In this document: piece by piece, positions 29,620-38,655 of the stretch
How the letters are laid out: each line of letters begins with the position of its first letter
How positions within the stretch are numbered: position 1 is the stretch's first letter
Assembly: GCA_013151935.1 (NCBI GenBank)
Contig: JAADHI010000012.1
Location: 1 to 61,443 of the forward strand
Direction: 5' to 3'
Origin: Candidatus Manganitrophaceae bacterium
Lineage (GTDB): Bacteria; Nitrospirota; Nitrospiria; SBBL01; JAADHI01
DNA length: 61,443 bases
The notes under the pieces: generated by a model
Told to the model about the DNA's origin: nothing
Seen by the model: the letters and a program-made list of their open reading frames with translations, nothing else
Databases searched by the model: none
Translations under genes and position numbers: made by a program

Positions 29620-30534
29620 TCATTTGTTCACAAACCTCCAAGGCGCTCGCCACATCTTGAACAGACTGCAAGCCCAAAGGACCACAATCAACAACAAACC
29701 CAAATAAGTGGCATTGTCACGAAAATTCCCCCGATGCAGTTCGTAGGCCTTCACATCAACCGTGTTCGCATCAAGGAAGATGCCACGCACGGAGATGCTT
29801 GAAGAATGATCCAAACGCAAACCCACCACTTGAAGTGATTCCCCCGTAAAGATCTGAAGTCTGCCTTCAGGAAACCCATGACGATAAAAAGCCCGGTCAA
29901 ATTCAATCACCTTGCCTTTTCGGCTTTCAAGATTGCGAAGCGTTTGAACAAAATGATTATCTTTTTTCTCTGCTGCTCCCATCAAAAAAAGAGGAAGCAG
30001 AAAATAAAGCCCTAAAAATAAAAGGGAAACAAGAAAGGATTGTGGCTTTGTGAATGAAAGAGGAAAGGGTTTTAATGCGATCTTACGCCAGGTAAAAACC
30101 ACATAAATCAAACCCAGAAGCGTCACGCCATAGGTCGGAAGACGCTCAGGCCACACAAATGCAAACTGAAGCAGATACCAATCGAAGGGCGCAAAGAGAT
30201 GAACGCCATTGGCCCACTTGATTTGAAACGCATCTAGAACAAGGTGAAAAAAAGAACCAAAACTCAAGATAAAAAAGGTCTTTCGTGGAAGGGGGGAAAG
30301 GAGGGAAAAACAAGCACTTAGGATGAGAGAACAGAAAAGCGTCGCTTGCACGACGACATAAAGCCTCAGATCCAGTACATTCAGGCTTGGCAGGAACATG
30401 CGAAGCGTCCGCTGCAAAATCCAGGGCAGATCTGGAATAATCGCACCCACATAAATCCATCGAAGATCTGCATCCCGACACAGGCTTCGTGTCAGTAGAC
30501 CACTTAATCCCAAATGCGCAAGTGTATTTGGCAC
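29620..30534 (-). CDS. YdjM-like/DUF4184-like membrane-bound predicted metal-dependent hydrolase
   Basis: MPNTLAHLGLSGLLTR...GAIIPDLPWI and FHLVLDAFQ with conserved His/Asp positions; polytopic. Confidence 0.55.
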   Translation of the reverse strand: MPNTLAHLGLSGLLTRSLCRDADLRWIYVGAIIPDLPWILQRTLRMFLPSLNVLDLRLYVVVQATLFCSLILSACFSLLSPLPRKTFFILSFGSFFHLVLDAFQIKWANGVHLFAPFDWYLLQFAFVWPERLPTYGVTLLGLIYVVFTWRKIALKPFPLSFTKPQSFLVSLLFLGLYFLLPLFLMGAAEKKDNHFVQTLRNLESRKGKVIEFDRAFYRHGFPEGRLQIFTGESLQVVGLRLDHSSSISVRGIFLDANTVDVKAYELHRGNFRDNATYLGLLLIVVLWACSLFKMWRAPWRFVNK

Positions 30535-30542
30535 GGCCTGGA

Positions 30543-31061
30543 CTAAGCCTGGGTTTCGCCCAAAAGACGCTGCCAGTTCAGCGGAAGTTCGTCTAGACCT
30601 GCGACATTCTTAAAACGATCCAGAGACAAAGGCACCATTTTAAAACGCCCGGAGACCAGCAATTTCCCTGCCGCATTTCGCGCTTCAGCCTGCACGGAAA
30701 CAGCTTGCCACGCAGGCACAGATGCTTCAATTTTTGCGGAAAGGTCTATCAACTTTGTCCCAAGTACAGGTCTTAGATATTTAATAGTTGCGGATCGTAA
30801 GACCCATGCAGCACGAATTTCGGCCAAAAGAATGGTTGGCACCCAGGAAGAAAGACAGTCCAAGGCCGTGTAGATCACACCGCCATGCATCATCCCCGGA
30901 AAACCCGTCATATGGGTCTTGGCATCTAATCGCCCCAATAAACGCGTGTCGTCTTCGGAATCTCGAAACACGGCGATTTTTAAACCATGTTCATTCACAT
31001 GTCCACAACCAAAACAGTCATTGTCTTCAAGCAATTCTTTGTTAATGAGTGTAAGGGACAT
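30543..31061 (-). CDS. PaaI-like hotdog-fold thioesterase family protein
   Basis: CFGCGHVNEHGLKI and GFPGMMHGGVIYTALDCLSSW motifs. Confidence 0.8.
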   Translation of the reverse strand: MSLTLINKELLEDNDCFGCGHVNEHGLKIAVFRDSEDDTRLLGRLDAKTHMTGFPGMMHGGVIYTALDCLSSWVPTILLAEIRAAWVLRSATIKYLRPVLGTKLIDLSAKIEASVPAWQAVSVQAEARNAAGKLLVSGRFKMVPLSLDRFKNVAGLDELPLNWQRLLGETQA

Positions 31062-31069
31062 AGAAACCC

Positions 31070-32053
31070 TTAGGAAGACAGTACCTTTTGCAACATCTCT
31101 CTTTCAATAGCAGCCGTGCCAACAATGCCCACAACAATACCTGCAGCCACATTCGCAAGTTTTGCAGCCTTTGGAAGGGCTGCCCCTGCAGCCAAGGCCA
31201 GGGCCAGGGTACTTAAGACCGTATCCCCGGCACCCGTCACATCAAAAACTTGTTTTGCCTCCGTGGGAATATGCGTCAGCGTGCCTGATTTTTCAAAAAG
31301 GCTCATGCCATGCTCTCCCCGTGTAATAAGGACCGCTTCGCTGCCCAGTTTTTTAAGCAAGGTCTTCCCAGCTTTTAAAAGCGTGTCTTCATTGCCAATA
31401 TCAATACCCGAGGCCTGAGAAGCCTCCAAATGATTCGGCGTGACCAAGGTGACTTTTTTATAATATGGGAAATGACTCACTTTTGGATCAACCACAATGG
31501 GAATCCCACGCTTAATCGCAGCCGGTAAAATTTTTCTTAAAAGCGGTTTTGTAATCACTCCTTTTGAATAGTCGGAGATTGCCAAACAATCCACCTGAGA
31601 AAGTGTGTCAAGTACAGTATTGATCAATCGTCGATTTGTTTTTGGAAGAAAGGCACCGCTCACCTCGTGATCAAATCGCACCACTTGCTGCTGATGGGCG
31701 ATGATCCGTGTCTTTTTTGTCGTGGGACGATTTTCTTCCACGACAAGCCCACTCAAATCAATGCCTTTACTCGCCACACGCGCCCGGATCCATTGCCCCG
31801 CTTCATCTTCGCCAATCACACTGCAAAATGAAACCTGTCCTCCCAAACCGAGAATATTGTTGACCACGTTTCCCGCTCCACCTAAACGCACAGATTCAGA
31901 ATTCACGTTTACGACAGGGACGGGGGCTTCTGGGGAAATCCGTTTGACTGAACCCCAAATATAGTGATCCACCATCAAATCTCCAAGCACGAGAACCTTC
32001 TTCCCGGAGAACTGATTTAAAAGTGTTTTAAATGGTGTGTTTCTCTCTGCCAC
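31070..32053 (-). CDS. rfaE1: D-glycero-beta-D-manno-heptose-7-phosphate kinase (RfaE1 domain)
   Basis: KVLVLGDLMVDHYIWGSVKRISPEAPVPVV, RLGGAGNVVNNI, FDVTGAGDTVLSTLALA. GTG start at 32053 preferred over the ORF-track M at 32119, which overlaps lepB. Confidence 0.9.
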   Translation of the reverse strand: MAERNTPFKTLLNQFSGKKVLVLGDLMVDHYIWGSVKRISPEAPVPVVNVNSESVRLGGAGNVVNNILGLGGQVSFCSVIGEDEAGQWIRARVASKGIDLSGLVVEENRPTTKKTRIIAHQQQVVRFDHEVSGAFLPKTNRRLINTVLDTLSQVDCLAISDYSKGVITKPLLRKILPAAIKRGIPIVVDPKVSHFPYYKKVTLVTPNHLEASQASGIDIGNEDTLLKAGKTLLKKLGSEAVLITRGEHGMSLFEKSGTLTHIPTEAKQVFDVTGAGDTVLSTLALALAAGAALPKAAKLANVAAGIVVGIVGTAAIEREMLQKVLSS

Positions 32054-32067
32054 AAACAAGCCTGAGT

Positions 32068-32715
32068 TTAGCGAATCACTTTTCCGATGCGTCCCCAACG
32101 ACTCCAGCCACCGAGCCATTCCAGTACCTTGCTTTCTTTATCCCAGGACCAATAGATTAAAAATGCCTCGCCTTTTATTTTTGAAAAATCAACAAAGCCC
32201 CAAAAACGTGAATCAAGACTGTGATCCCGATTGTCTCCCATAACAAAATAACTGTTTTCCGGCACATTTACGGGACCAAAGTTATCACGACTCGCCATAA
32301 TCTGAGAAGACACAACATCCGCAACATCATTGGTAAAAAGTTCATTTTGCTCAATACCATTCACATACAAAACCTTATTTCTGACTTCAATTTTGTCACC
32401 GGGAATACCCACAACGCGTTTAATAAAATCTTTGGATTCATCTTTCGGAAAACGAAAAACAATAACATCTCCACGCTCAGGCACTGTAATGGGGATGACG
32501 ACAATATCAGTAAAGGGTAACTTCACACCGTAGATAAATTTATTGACCAAAATATGATCACCAATCAACAAGGTGGGGATCATTGAACCTGAAGGGATTT
32601 TAAAGGCTTGTACGACAAAGGTGCGAATCACAAGCGCCAAGATAATCGCAATGACGAGTGTATCCAGATACTCTCGTATCGTCTTCCATTTTTCTCGAAA
32701 GGATGAGTGACTCAT
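32068..32715 (-). CDS. lepB: Signal peptidase I
   Basis: FKIPSGSMIPTLLIGDHILVNKFIYG, RGDVIVFRFPKDESKDFIKRVVGIPGD, YFVMGDNRDHSLDSRFWGFV. Confidence 0.96.
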   Translation of the reverse strand: MSHSSFREKWKTIREYLDTLVIAIILALVIRTFVVQAFKIPSGSMIPTLLIGDHILVNKFIYGVKLPFTDIVVIPITVPERGDVIVFRFPKDESKDFIKRVVGIPGDKIEVRNKVLYVNGIEQNELFTNDVADVVSSQIMASRDNFGPVNVPENSYFVMGDNRDHSLDSRFWGFVDFSKIKGEAFLIYWSWDKESKVLEWLGGWSRWGRIGKVIR

Positions 32716-32716
32716 A

Positions 32717-34546
32717 TCACTCCTGGATTTTTAGAACGGCTAAAAATGCTTCTTGTGGAATTTCAACCCGTCCCACAGACTTCATGCGTTTTTTGCCTTC
32801 TTTTTGCTTGGCCCACAATTTCTTTTTCCGCGAAATATCACCGCCGTAACACTTTGCGGTCACATTCTTTTTTAAGGCGCTCACGGTCTCTCTCGCGATG
32901 ATCTTTGCACCAATCGCAGCCTGAATCGCAACCTCGAACATCTGTCTTGGAATCATCTCTTTCATTTTCTCAGCCAACTGACGCCCTCGAAAATGTGATT
33001 TCTTCCGATCAGTAATAAAAGAAAGTGCGTCAACAGTCTCGCCATTCAACATTAAATCCACTTTCACCAGGTCCGCGTCTTGATATCCGCTCAGCTCATA
33101 ATCAAAAGACGCATATCCTTTTGAAAGAGACTTAAGGCGATCATAAAAATCCATCACGACTTCGTTGAGCGGTAAGGTGTAGGTGACAATGACCCGATCA
33201 GCATCAAGATATTTCAAATCTTCTTGCCTTCCCCGTCGCTCCTGACACAGTTTCAAGATTGACCCTAAAAAATCGCTTCGGGTAATAATGACACCTTTGA
33301 TATAGGGTTCTTCAAAACCCGCAATCTCTCCGACGGGTGGCAATTGGGCCGGATTGTCAATCTTTAGAACCTCGCCTTTATTTGTTGTAATACGATAAAT
33401 AACAGTTGGCGCAGTGCCAATGAGAGACAAACGATATTCTCTTTCGAGTCGTTCTTTTATGATCTCCATATGCAAGAGACCTAAAAACCCGCAACGGAAA
33501 CCAAAACCCAGAGCCAGTGAGGTCTCCGGCTCAAACTGAAAAGAAGAATCGTTTAAACTCAGCTTTTTCAAGGCATCGCGCAAATCCTCAAAGCGGTCGG
33601 TATCAATGGTGTAGAGACCGCAAAAGACCATGGGTTTCACTTCCTGATACCCTTCAATCGGCACAGAAGCGGGCCGCGCTTTTTCGGTGACCGTATCCCC
33701 AATTTTTGTTTCTGCGACGTCACGAATTCCAGCGACGATAAAACCCACTTCTCCGACAGAAAGCTGATTCACTACTTCCGGATTAGGCGTAAAAACCCCC
33801 AAAGACAAAACTTCGTGTTCTGCTTCCGTTGACATGAGACGAATCTGTGTCCCTTTTTTGACACAACCATTTGCGATTTTCACAAGAATAACGGCTCCCT
33901 GGTAGTTATCAAACCAGGAATCGATAATCAGGGCTTGCAAAGGCATATGCAATTCACCCTTTGGAGGTGGAACATGCATGACCGCAGCCTCCAGGGTTTC
34001 CTTGATCCCAATACCCTGCTTCGCACTTGCTGGAATCGCTTGAGAAGCATCAATGCCTAGAATTTCTTCAATCTGAGCCCGCACACCTTCCACATCTGCA
34101 CTCGGAAGATCTATTTTGTTAATGATGGGAATTATTTCCAAATCAGCTTCGATTGCAAGGTAAGCATTTGCAATCGTTTGCGCCTCAACGCCCTGAGCCG
34201 CATCAACAACAAGCAAAGCTCCTTCACAAGCCGCAAGACTCCGTGAAACTTCATAGGAAAAATCGACATGACCGGGTGTATCAATCAGATTAAAGAGATA
34301 GGTGTTTCCATTTTCCGCTTGGTAGGAAATGCGAACAGCACGCGCTTTGATCGTGATACCGCGCTCTCGTTCAAGCTCCATGTCATCAAGGAGCTGGTTT
34401 TTGGATTCCCTGGAAGTAACAGCTCCCGAATACTCCAACAAACGGTCCGCCAGAGTTGATTTTCCATGGTCGATGTGAGCAATGATTGAAAAATTGCGAA
34501 TATGATCTTGCTGAACGGTAGGCTGCAAAGAATCCTTCTTAATCAA
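32717..34546 (-). CDS. lepA: Elongation factor 4 (LepA)
   Basis: [58 protein letters not shown]-terminal [26 protein letters not shown]. Confidence 0.98.
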   Translation of the reverse strand: MIKKDSLQPTVQQDHIRNFSIIAHIDHGKSTLADRLLEYSGAVTSRESKNQLLDDMELERERGITIKARAVRISYQAENGNTYLFNLIDTPGHVDFSYEVSRSLAACEGALLVVDAAQGVEAQTIANAYLAIEADLEIIPIINKIDLPSADVEGVRAQIEEILGIDASQAIPASAKQGIGIKETLEAAVMHVPPPKGELHMPLQALIIDSWFDNYQGAVILVKIANGCVKKGTQIRLMSTEAEHEVLSLGVFTPNPEVVNQLSVGEVGFIVAGIRDVAETKIGDTVTEKARPASVPIEGYQEVKPMVFCGLYTIDTDRFEDLRDALKKLSLNDSSFQFEPETSLALGFGFRCGFLGLLHMEIIKERLEREYRLSLIGTAPTVIYRITTNKGEVLKIDNPAQLPPVGEIAGFEEPYIKGVIITRSDFLGSILKLCQERRGRQEDLKYLDADRVIVTYTLPLNEVVMDFYDRLKSLSKGYASFDYELSGYQDADLVKVDLMLNGETVDALSFITDRKKSHFRGRQLAEKMKEMIPRQMFEVAIQAAIGAKIIARETVSALKKNVTAKCYGGDISRKKKLWAKQKEGKKRMKSVGRVEIPQEAFLAVLKIQE

Positions 34547-34570
34547 ATTAAAAAATATTGAAAAGCCGAG

Positions 34571-34651
34571 TCAGTCGCTAGGAGGTCTCGCCGAGAGCGC
34601 ACCAAGAAAAATCAAGAAAACCATGGCAGCAATGAGTATAAAGTTTCCCAT
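34571..34651 (-). CDS. Putative 26-aa hydrophobic microprotein
   Basis: ATG at 34651 to TGA at 34571 reads MGNFILIAAMVFLIFLGALSARPPSD; AAAGGGGG upstream; 24 bp before lepA. Below the ORF-track cutoff. Confidence 0.4.
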   Translation of the reverse strand: MGNFILIAAMVFLIFLGALSARPPSD

Positions 34652-34682
34652 TCCAGACAAACGCCCCCTTTAAATATTGAAT

Positions 34683-35591
34683 TCAGCTTGTATAATCTCT
34701 GGCACAGCGGAAGCCCACACTACTTTCTCCACGTTCTGGGTGCGCCCCTCCAAACCTTTTGGAGACCCTTAAATCATGTCTTGTACTATGGAAAGACCCT
34801 CCACGATAAGACAGTACCTTGATGATCCCCGGGTCCTCTGGACCTTTCGGATTTTTAAAGGGAGCATCCTTATAATAAAATTGATCATACCAATCTAGAA
34901 CCCATTCGGAAACATTCCCAGACATGTCGTAGATCCCATAAGGGCTTCTCCCCGATTCAAAACTACCCACCGGGGCAGAATATTTATAACCATCACCCTC
35001 ACCACGACCATTGACCCAGGATGCATTAAAATCATCACCCCAAGGCCATTTCATGCCATCTTCACCACCAGCGGCCTTCTCCCACTCTGCTTCGGTCGGC
35101 AAACGATTCCCTGCCCACCGACAATAGGCGACCGCATCAATCCAGGCAACGCCCACGACAGGCTGATTGTCCCCTTTTAACAAATTAACATCATCTTCAA
35201 ACACAGGGATTCTTGGCATCGGACGTTCGAGCATCCCTGCAAAACTGGCGTAGTTCACAGTGCTGACCTCATGTTGGTCCATGTAGAAGGCATCCAAATA
35301 GATCACACGCTGGGGCTGCTCATCAAAATCACCTGCATCACCCCCGCCCATCGGAAATGAACCTGCAGGCACAAGGACCATCTTTCGTCCATCCCCGCCT
35401 TCGATCACCTCAAACTGGCTATAATCCATTTTTTTTACATTCGCAACATCCCGGTTTCGGATTTCAATGCCTTTAGTAGAAGCGCGTAATTTGGCAGATT
35501 TTAATTTTTCGACAACAAGAGCAAGACCAATCAGAACAGAACAAACAACCATAACACCCGAAACAATCAGAATTGCTTTCCGATTCATCAT
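34683..35591 (-). CDS. Formylglycine-generating-enzyme-like (FGE-sulfatase/SUMF1 domain) protein with N-terminal TM anchor
   Basis: MVLVPAGSFPMGGGDAGDFDEQPQRVIYLDAFYMDQHEVS, RLPTEAEWEKAA, GIYDMSGNVSEWVLDWYD, YRGGSFHS, GFRCARD. Confidence 0.9.
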   Translation of the reverse strand: MMNRKAILIVSGVMVVCSVLIGLALVVEKLKSAKLRASTKGIEIRNRDVANVKKMDYSQFEVIEGGDGRKMVLVPAGSFPMGGGDAGDFDEQPQRVIYLDAFYMDQHEVSTVNYASFAGMLERPMPRIPVFEDDVNLLKGDNQPVVGVAWIDAVAYCRWAGNRLPTEAEWEKAAGGEDGMKWPWGDDFNASWVNGRGEGDGYKYSAPVGSFESGRSPYGIYDMSGNVSEWVLDWYDQFYYKDAPFKNPKGPEDPGIIKVLSYRGGSFHSTRHDLRVSKRFGGAHPERGESSVGFRCARDYTS

Positions 35592-35726
35592 ACAAGAAAC
35601 TCCTAGAACAGTTTAAATATCCCTTAAGGAAAAAGCGTCCCAATATAGCGAATTCGTTCCGGCTTTGCAAGATAAGGCCACAGCATTTTCACTCCGCCCT
35701 CCAAATACGAATTAAGGTTTTTTAGC

Positions 35727-35764
35727 AAAAAAAAGGGAGAAACCCTGGGTTTCTCCCTTTTTTT
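35727..35764 (-). terminator. Rho-independent terminator downstream of moaA
   Basis: AAAAAAAGGGAGAAACCC-T-GGGTTTCTCCCTTTTTTT; symmetric A/T tracts, possibly bidirectional. Confidence 0.85.
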
Positions 35765-35796
35765 CAAAATCAAGCACTTAATGTGGCAAGTAAATG

Positions 35797-36810
35797 TTAA
35801 CCACCAATACTGACCATATTCGACAATTTTTTCTGTTCTGCAATCATATCCAGCTCATGATATTCAGGCTTAACAAACAGAACCTGATCCAAAAGACCCG
35901 CGATTTCCTCATCACTGCAACCATTACGGAGTGCATCACGGAAATCAACAGCAATCTCCGAAAACAGACAGGGACGAATCTGACCATCTGCCGTCAAACG
36001 AACACGATTACAAGTATCACAGAAATCATGACTCACAGCGTGAATAAACCCAACAACACCGGGTGCTCCTGGAAGTCTAAAGTTTTCCGCAGGACCAGCA
36101 TTTCCTTCATTGGCACCATTTAAGGGAATCATTTTACCAAACTTCTCTTCAACCTCATCCACGACAGTTTGAAAAGGTTTGTAGGTCTTCACCCAGGTGT
36201 CCCAATTGGCACAAGGCATATACTCAATAAAACGCACATGATAGGGTTTCCGACGTGTCAAATTCACAAAATCGACCACTTCGTGGTCGTTGACGCCTTG
36301 CTGAAGCACGACATTAATTTTCAGGGGTTTAAAGCCCACACGCTCTGCCTCTTCAATGCCTTCCCAAACCATGTCAAAAATATCACGACGGACAACCTCT
36401 GCAAACGTTTTGGGATTAAGGGAGTCCAAACTAATATTAATCCTTCGCAGTCCGGCCTTGTAAAGATCCCCGGCCATCTGCTTCAAAAAGACGGCATTCG
36501 TCGTCAACGCTAATTCCTCAATACCAGGAATTTTGTTCATCTGATCGATAAAGCCAACCACACCTTTTCTCACAAGGGGCTCTCCCCCCGTCACGCGAAC
36601 CTTCTTTAGGCCTCTCTTTGCGGCAACACGAATAATACGCAGTAGCTCGTCGTAAGAGAGAAGTTCATCGGTAGGGGTCCAATTGAGGCCCTCTTCCGGC
36701 ATGCAATAAACACATCTTAGATTACAACGGTCTGTAACAGAAACCCTCATATATGTAATAGATCTTGAGTATGGATCAACCAGTGCGGACATGTTTCCTC
36801 CTCCAGTCAA
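35797..36810 (-). CDS. moaA: GTP 3',8-cyclase MoaA (radical SAM)
   Basis: RVSVTDRCNLRCVYCMPEEG, KVRVTGGEPLVRKG, C-terminal CDTCNRVRLTADGQIRPCLFSE. Confidence 0.96.
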   Translation of the reverse strand: MTGGGNMSALVDPYSRSITYMRVSVTDRCNLRCVYCMPEEGLNWTPTDELLSYDELLRIIRVAAKRGLKKVRVTGGEPLVRKGVVGFIDQMNKIPGIEELALTTNAVFLKQMAGDLYKAGLRRINISLDSLNPKTFAEVVRRDIFDMVWEGIEEAERVGFKPLKINVVLQQGVNDHEVVDFVNLTRRKPYHVRFIEYMPCANWDTWVKTYKPFQTVVDEVEEKFGKMIPLNGANEGNAGPAENFRLPGAPGVVGFIHAVSHDFCDTCNRVRLTADGQIRPCLFSEIAVDFRDALRNGCSDEEIAGLLDQVLFVKPEYHELDMIAEQKKLSNMVSIGG

Positions 36811-36840
36811 AAGGTGGCATTAGAACTGCAAAATATACGT

Positions 36841-36869
36841 AATTCTATAAAACTGGTAAGCATCTGTCA
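36841..36869 (-). promoter_or_regulatory. Predicted sigma70 promoter for moaA
   Basis: Minus strand TTGACA (36869-36864), 17-nt spacer, TAGAAT (36846-36841), ~30 nt upstream of the moaA start. Confidence 0.65.
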
Positions 36870-36977
36870 AGCAGGATTTAAAGAAAGTCCATAAAATTAG
36901 GATTGTTCACATTAAAACACAAGGTGTGTTATATTGCAAATTGATGTTTTAGTTCCCAATTTAGAGGAGAATAATCA

Positions 36978-37145
36978 ATGTCCAATGATAAAACAGATCA
37001 GAAAAAAGGCAAGGACGATACATTTCGGATTCCGCTTCGTATCGTCCCCAACGAAACGGAAAACATTGAAGCTGAAATGCAAGATATTTTTGACGAAGAT
37101 AAGATTGTGCATCGTCACGGCTCAGCCGAACCAGAACATGACTAA
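36978..37145 (+). CDS. Small acidic protein, 55 aa, unknown function
   Basis: GAGGAGA SD then ATG 36978: MSNDKTDQKKGKDDTFRIPLRIVPNETENIEAEMQDIFDEDKIVHRHGSAEPEHD*. Below the ORF-track cutoff. Confidence 0.6.
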   Translation: MSNDKTDQKKGKDDTFRIPLRIVPNETENIEAEMQDIFDEDKIVHRHGSAEPEHD

Positions 37146-37164
37146 GGGAAGTGGGAATAAAGAC

Positions 37165-37857
37165 TTAGATAATAAAATCTCCGAAAATATAGCCCGATAC
37201 GGTTGAAACCAAGGGCCACACGATTTTTCTCATAAGACCAAAGGGGTCCATAAACACGATAAAAACCATCAAAAACATGCCATAAGGTTCAATACTGCTA
37301 ATAAGACGCGCCTGAGCCCTGGGCAAAACACCCACCAGAACCCTTCCCCCATCCAATGGAGGAATCGGAATCAAGTTAAAAATCATCAAAACAACATTAA
37401 TCAGTACGGAAAAATGTAACATTTCACGGAGCGGTAGAAGAAAAAAAGTAGCGCTACTGCCCATTTCAGAAAAAAGCCCCCCTCCCCCCATAAAAAATGA
37501 GCTGGAAAGCAGGCGATAACAAATACCACTGATCACCGCCAAAATAAGATTCATGCCTGGACCCGCCGCAGCGACCCACGCCATATCCTCCTTCGGCCGT
37601 CTCAAATTCAGGGGATTGACCGGAACAGGTTTTGCGTATCCAAATATAAACCCCGTAGACGCAAACATGAGTAGCGGAATAATCACTGTGCCAAAAGGAT
37701 CAATATGAGACAGGGGATTCATCGTAATACGTCCCAGCTGACGTGCAGTTGGATCGCCCTTTTTATCCGCAACCCAGGCATGAGCCGCTTCATGCAGTGT
37801 TACTGCAAAAATTAAGGGCAAGACCATGATACTCATTTGTTGAATTATTTCATTCAC
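37165..37857 (-). CDS. Site-2 protease family (M50) membrane metalloprotease
   Basis: VTLHEAAHAWVADKKGDPTARQLGRITMNPLSHIDPFGT; NLIPIPPLDGGRVLVG. Confidence 0.92.
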   Translation of the reverse strand: MNEIIQQMSIMVLPLIFAVTLHEAAHAWVADKKGDPTARQLGRITMNPLSHIDPFGTVIIPLLMFASTGFIFGYAKPVPVNPLNLRRPKEDMAWVAAAGPGMNLILAVISGICYRLLSSSFFMGGGGLFSEMGSSATFFLLPLREMLHFSVLINVVLMIFNLIPIPPLDGGRVLVGVLPRAQARLISSIEPYGMFLMVFIVFMDPFGLMRKIVWPLVSTVSGYIFGDFII

Positions 37858-37893
37858 AATAGACCCATTATAGCAACTCAGATTGACCGGCGT

Positions 37894-38655
37894 TTATTTC
37901 TCTGGCCGAACTTCCACCAACACCTCATCCGGATTCACACGATCACCCTCCGAAACATGAATTGCTTTCACCACGCCATCGATTGCAGTATGCACCTCGC
38001 TTTGCATCTTCATCGCCTCAACAATGAGGACAACCGAACCCGCCCTGACCTTTTCTCCGAGCGTGACCCTGACCTCCACAACAGCTCCCGGCATCGGAGT
38101 GGTGGCATCTCCGTCGTGCGCGACTTTCGGACGAATCGAATGCCCCCCGGCATGAGACTCAATACGCCCCTCAACCGAAGGCATCACTTCCAAACGAGAT
38201 TCAACCATCACTTCTTCGAGTTGTCCATCAACATAAATAAAGTACGGACGCCCCCCTTCACCTGGATGTCCGACTCCACCCACTTTCACATCAAAGGTTT
38301 CTCCGTGGATCTTAACATTAAACTCACTTGGCGCAATCAAGGGGGCCTGCGCTTCTTCTGAGCGAAGTTTTTCCGCTGATTTTTCAACAAGCGGCTGATC
38401 TTTCTGATTAAAAAAGTCAAGGGCAACCTTAGGAAACAAAGCGTAGGTCAGCACATCTTCCACATTTTCAATTTTTTTACCCAAGGCCTTGCACAAACCT
38501 TTTTCGGCAGCCTCAAGTTCTGGATCAATCAAATCGGCCGGGCGACCTTTAATTGGAATCTCATCTCCAATTGCCTTTTTCCGAACTTCTTCGTTAATCG
38601 GCCCTGCCGGTTTGCCATAAAGCCCTTTCAAGTAGTTACTAGTTACTGGTCTCAC
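37894..38655 (-). CDS. Pyruvate carboxylase B/OadA-type C-terminal part with biotin attachment domain (split from 38639-39865)
   Basis: SNYLKGLYGKPAGPINEEVRKKAIGDE continues the upstream ORF in another frame; biotinyl motif VEAMKMQSEVHTAIDG. GTG start within the upstream ORF. Confidence 0.85.
   Translation of the reverse strand: MRPVTSNYLKGLYGKPAGPINEEVRKKAIGDEIPIKGRPADLIDPELEAAEKGLCKALGKKIENVEDVLTYALFPKVALDFFNQKDQPLVEKSAEKLRSEEAQAPLIAPSEFNVKIHGETFDVKVGGVGHPGEGGRPYFIYVDGQLEEVMVESRLEVMPSVEGRIESHAGGHSIRPKVAHDGDATTPMPGAVVEVRVTLGEKVRAGSVVLIVEAMKMQSEVHTAIDGVVKAIHVSEGDRVNPDEVLVEVRPEK
38634..38647. repeat. 7-bp tandem duplication AGTTACT x2 at the reading-frame break
   Basis: AGTTACTAGTTACT read directly; removing one copy joins ...GERYKVITSETSN with YLKGLYGK.... 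Confidence 0.95.

Noticed and set aside
36934-37206. 90-aa plus-strand ORF
   Set aside because: Overlaps the 55-aa ORF in another frame, which has the better Shine-Dalgarno and start; this frame has neither.
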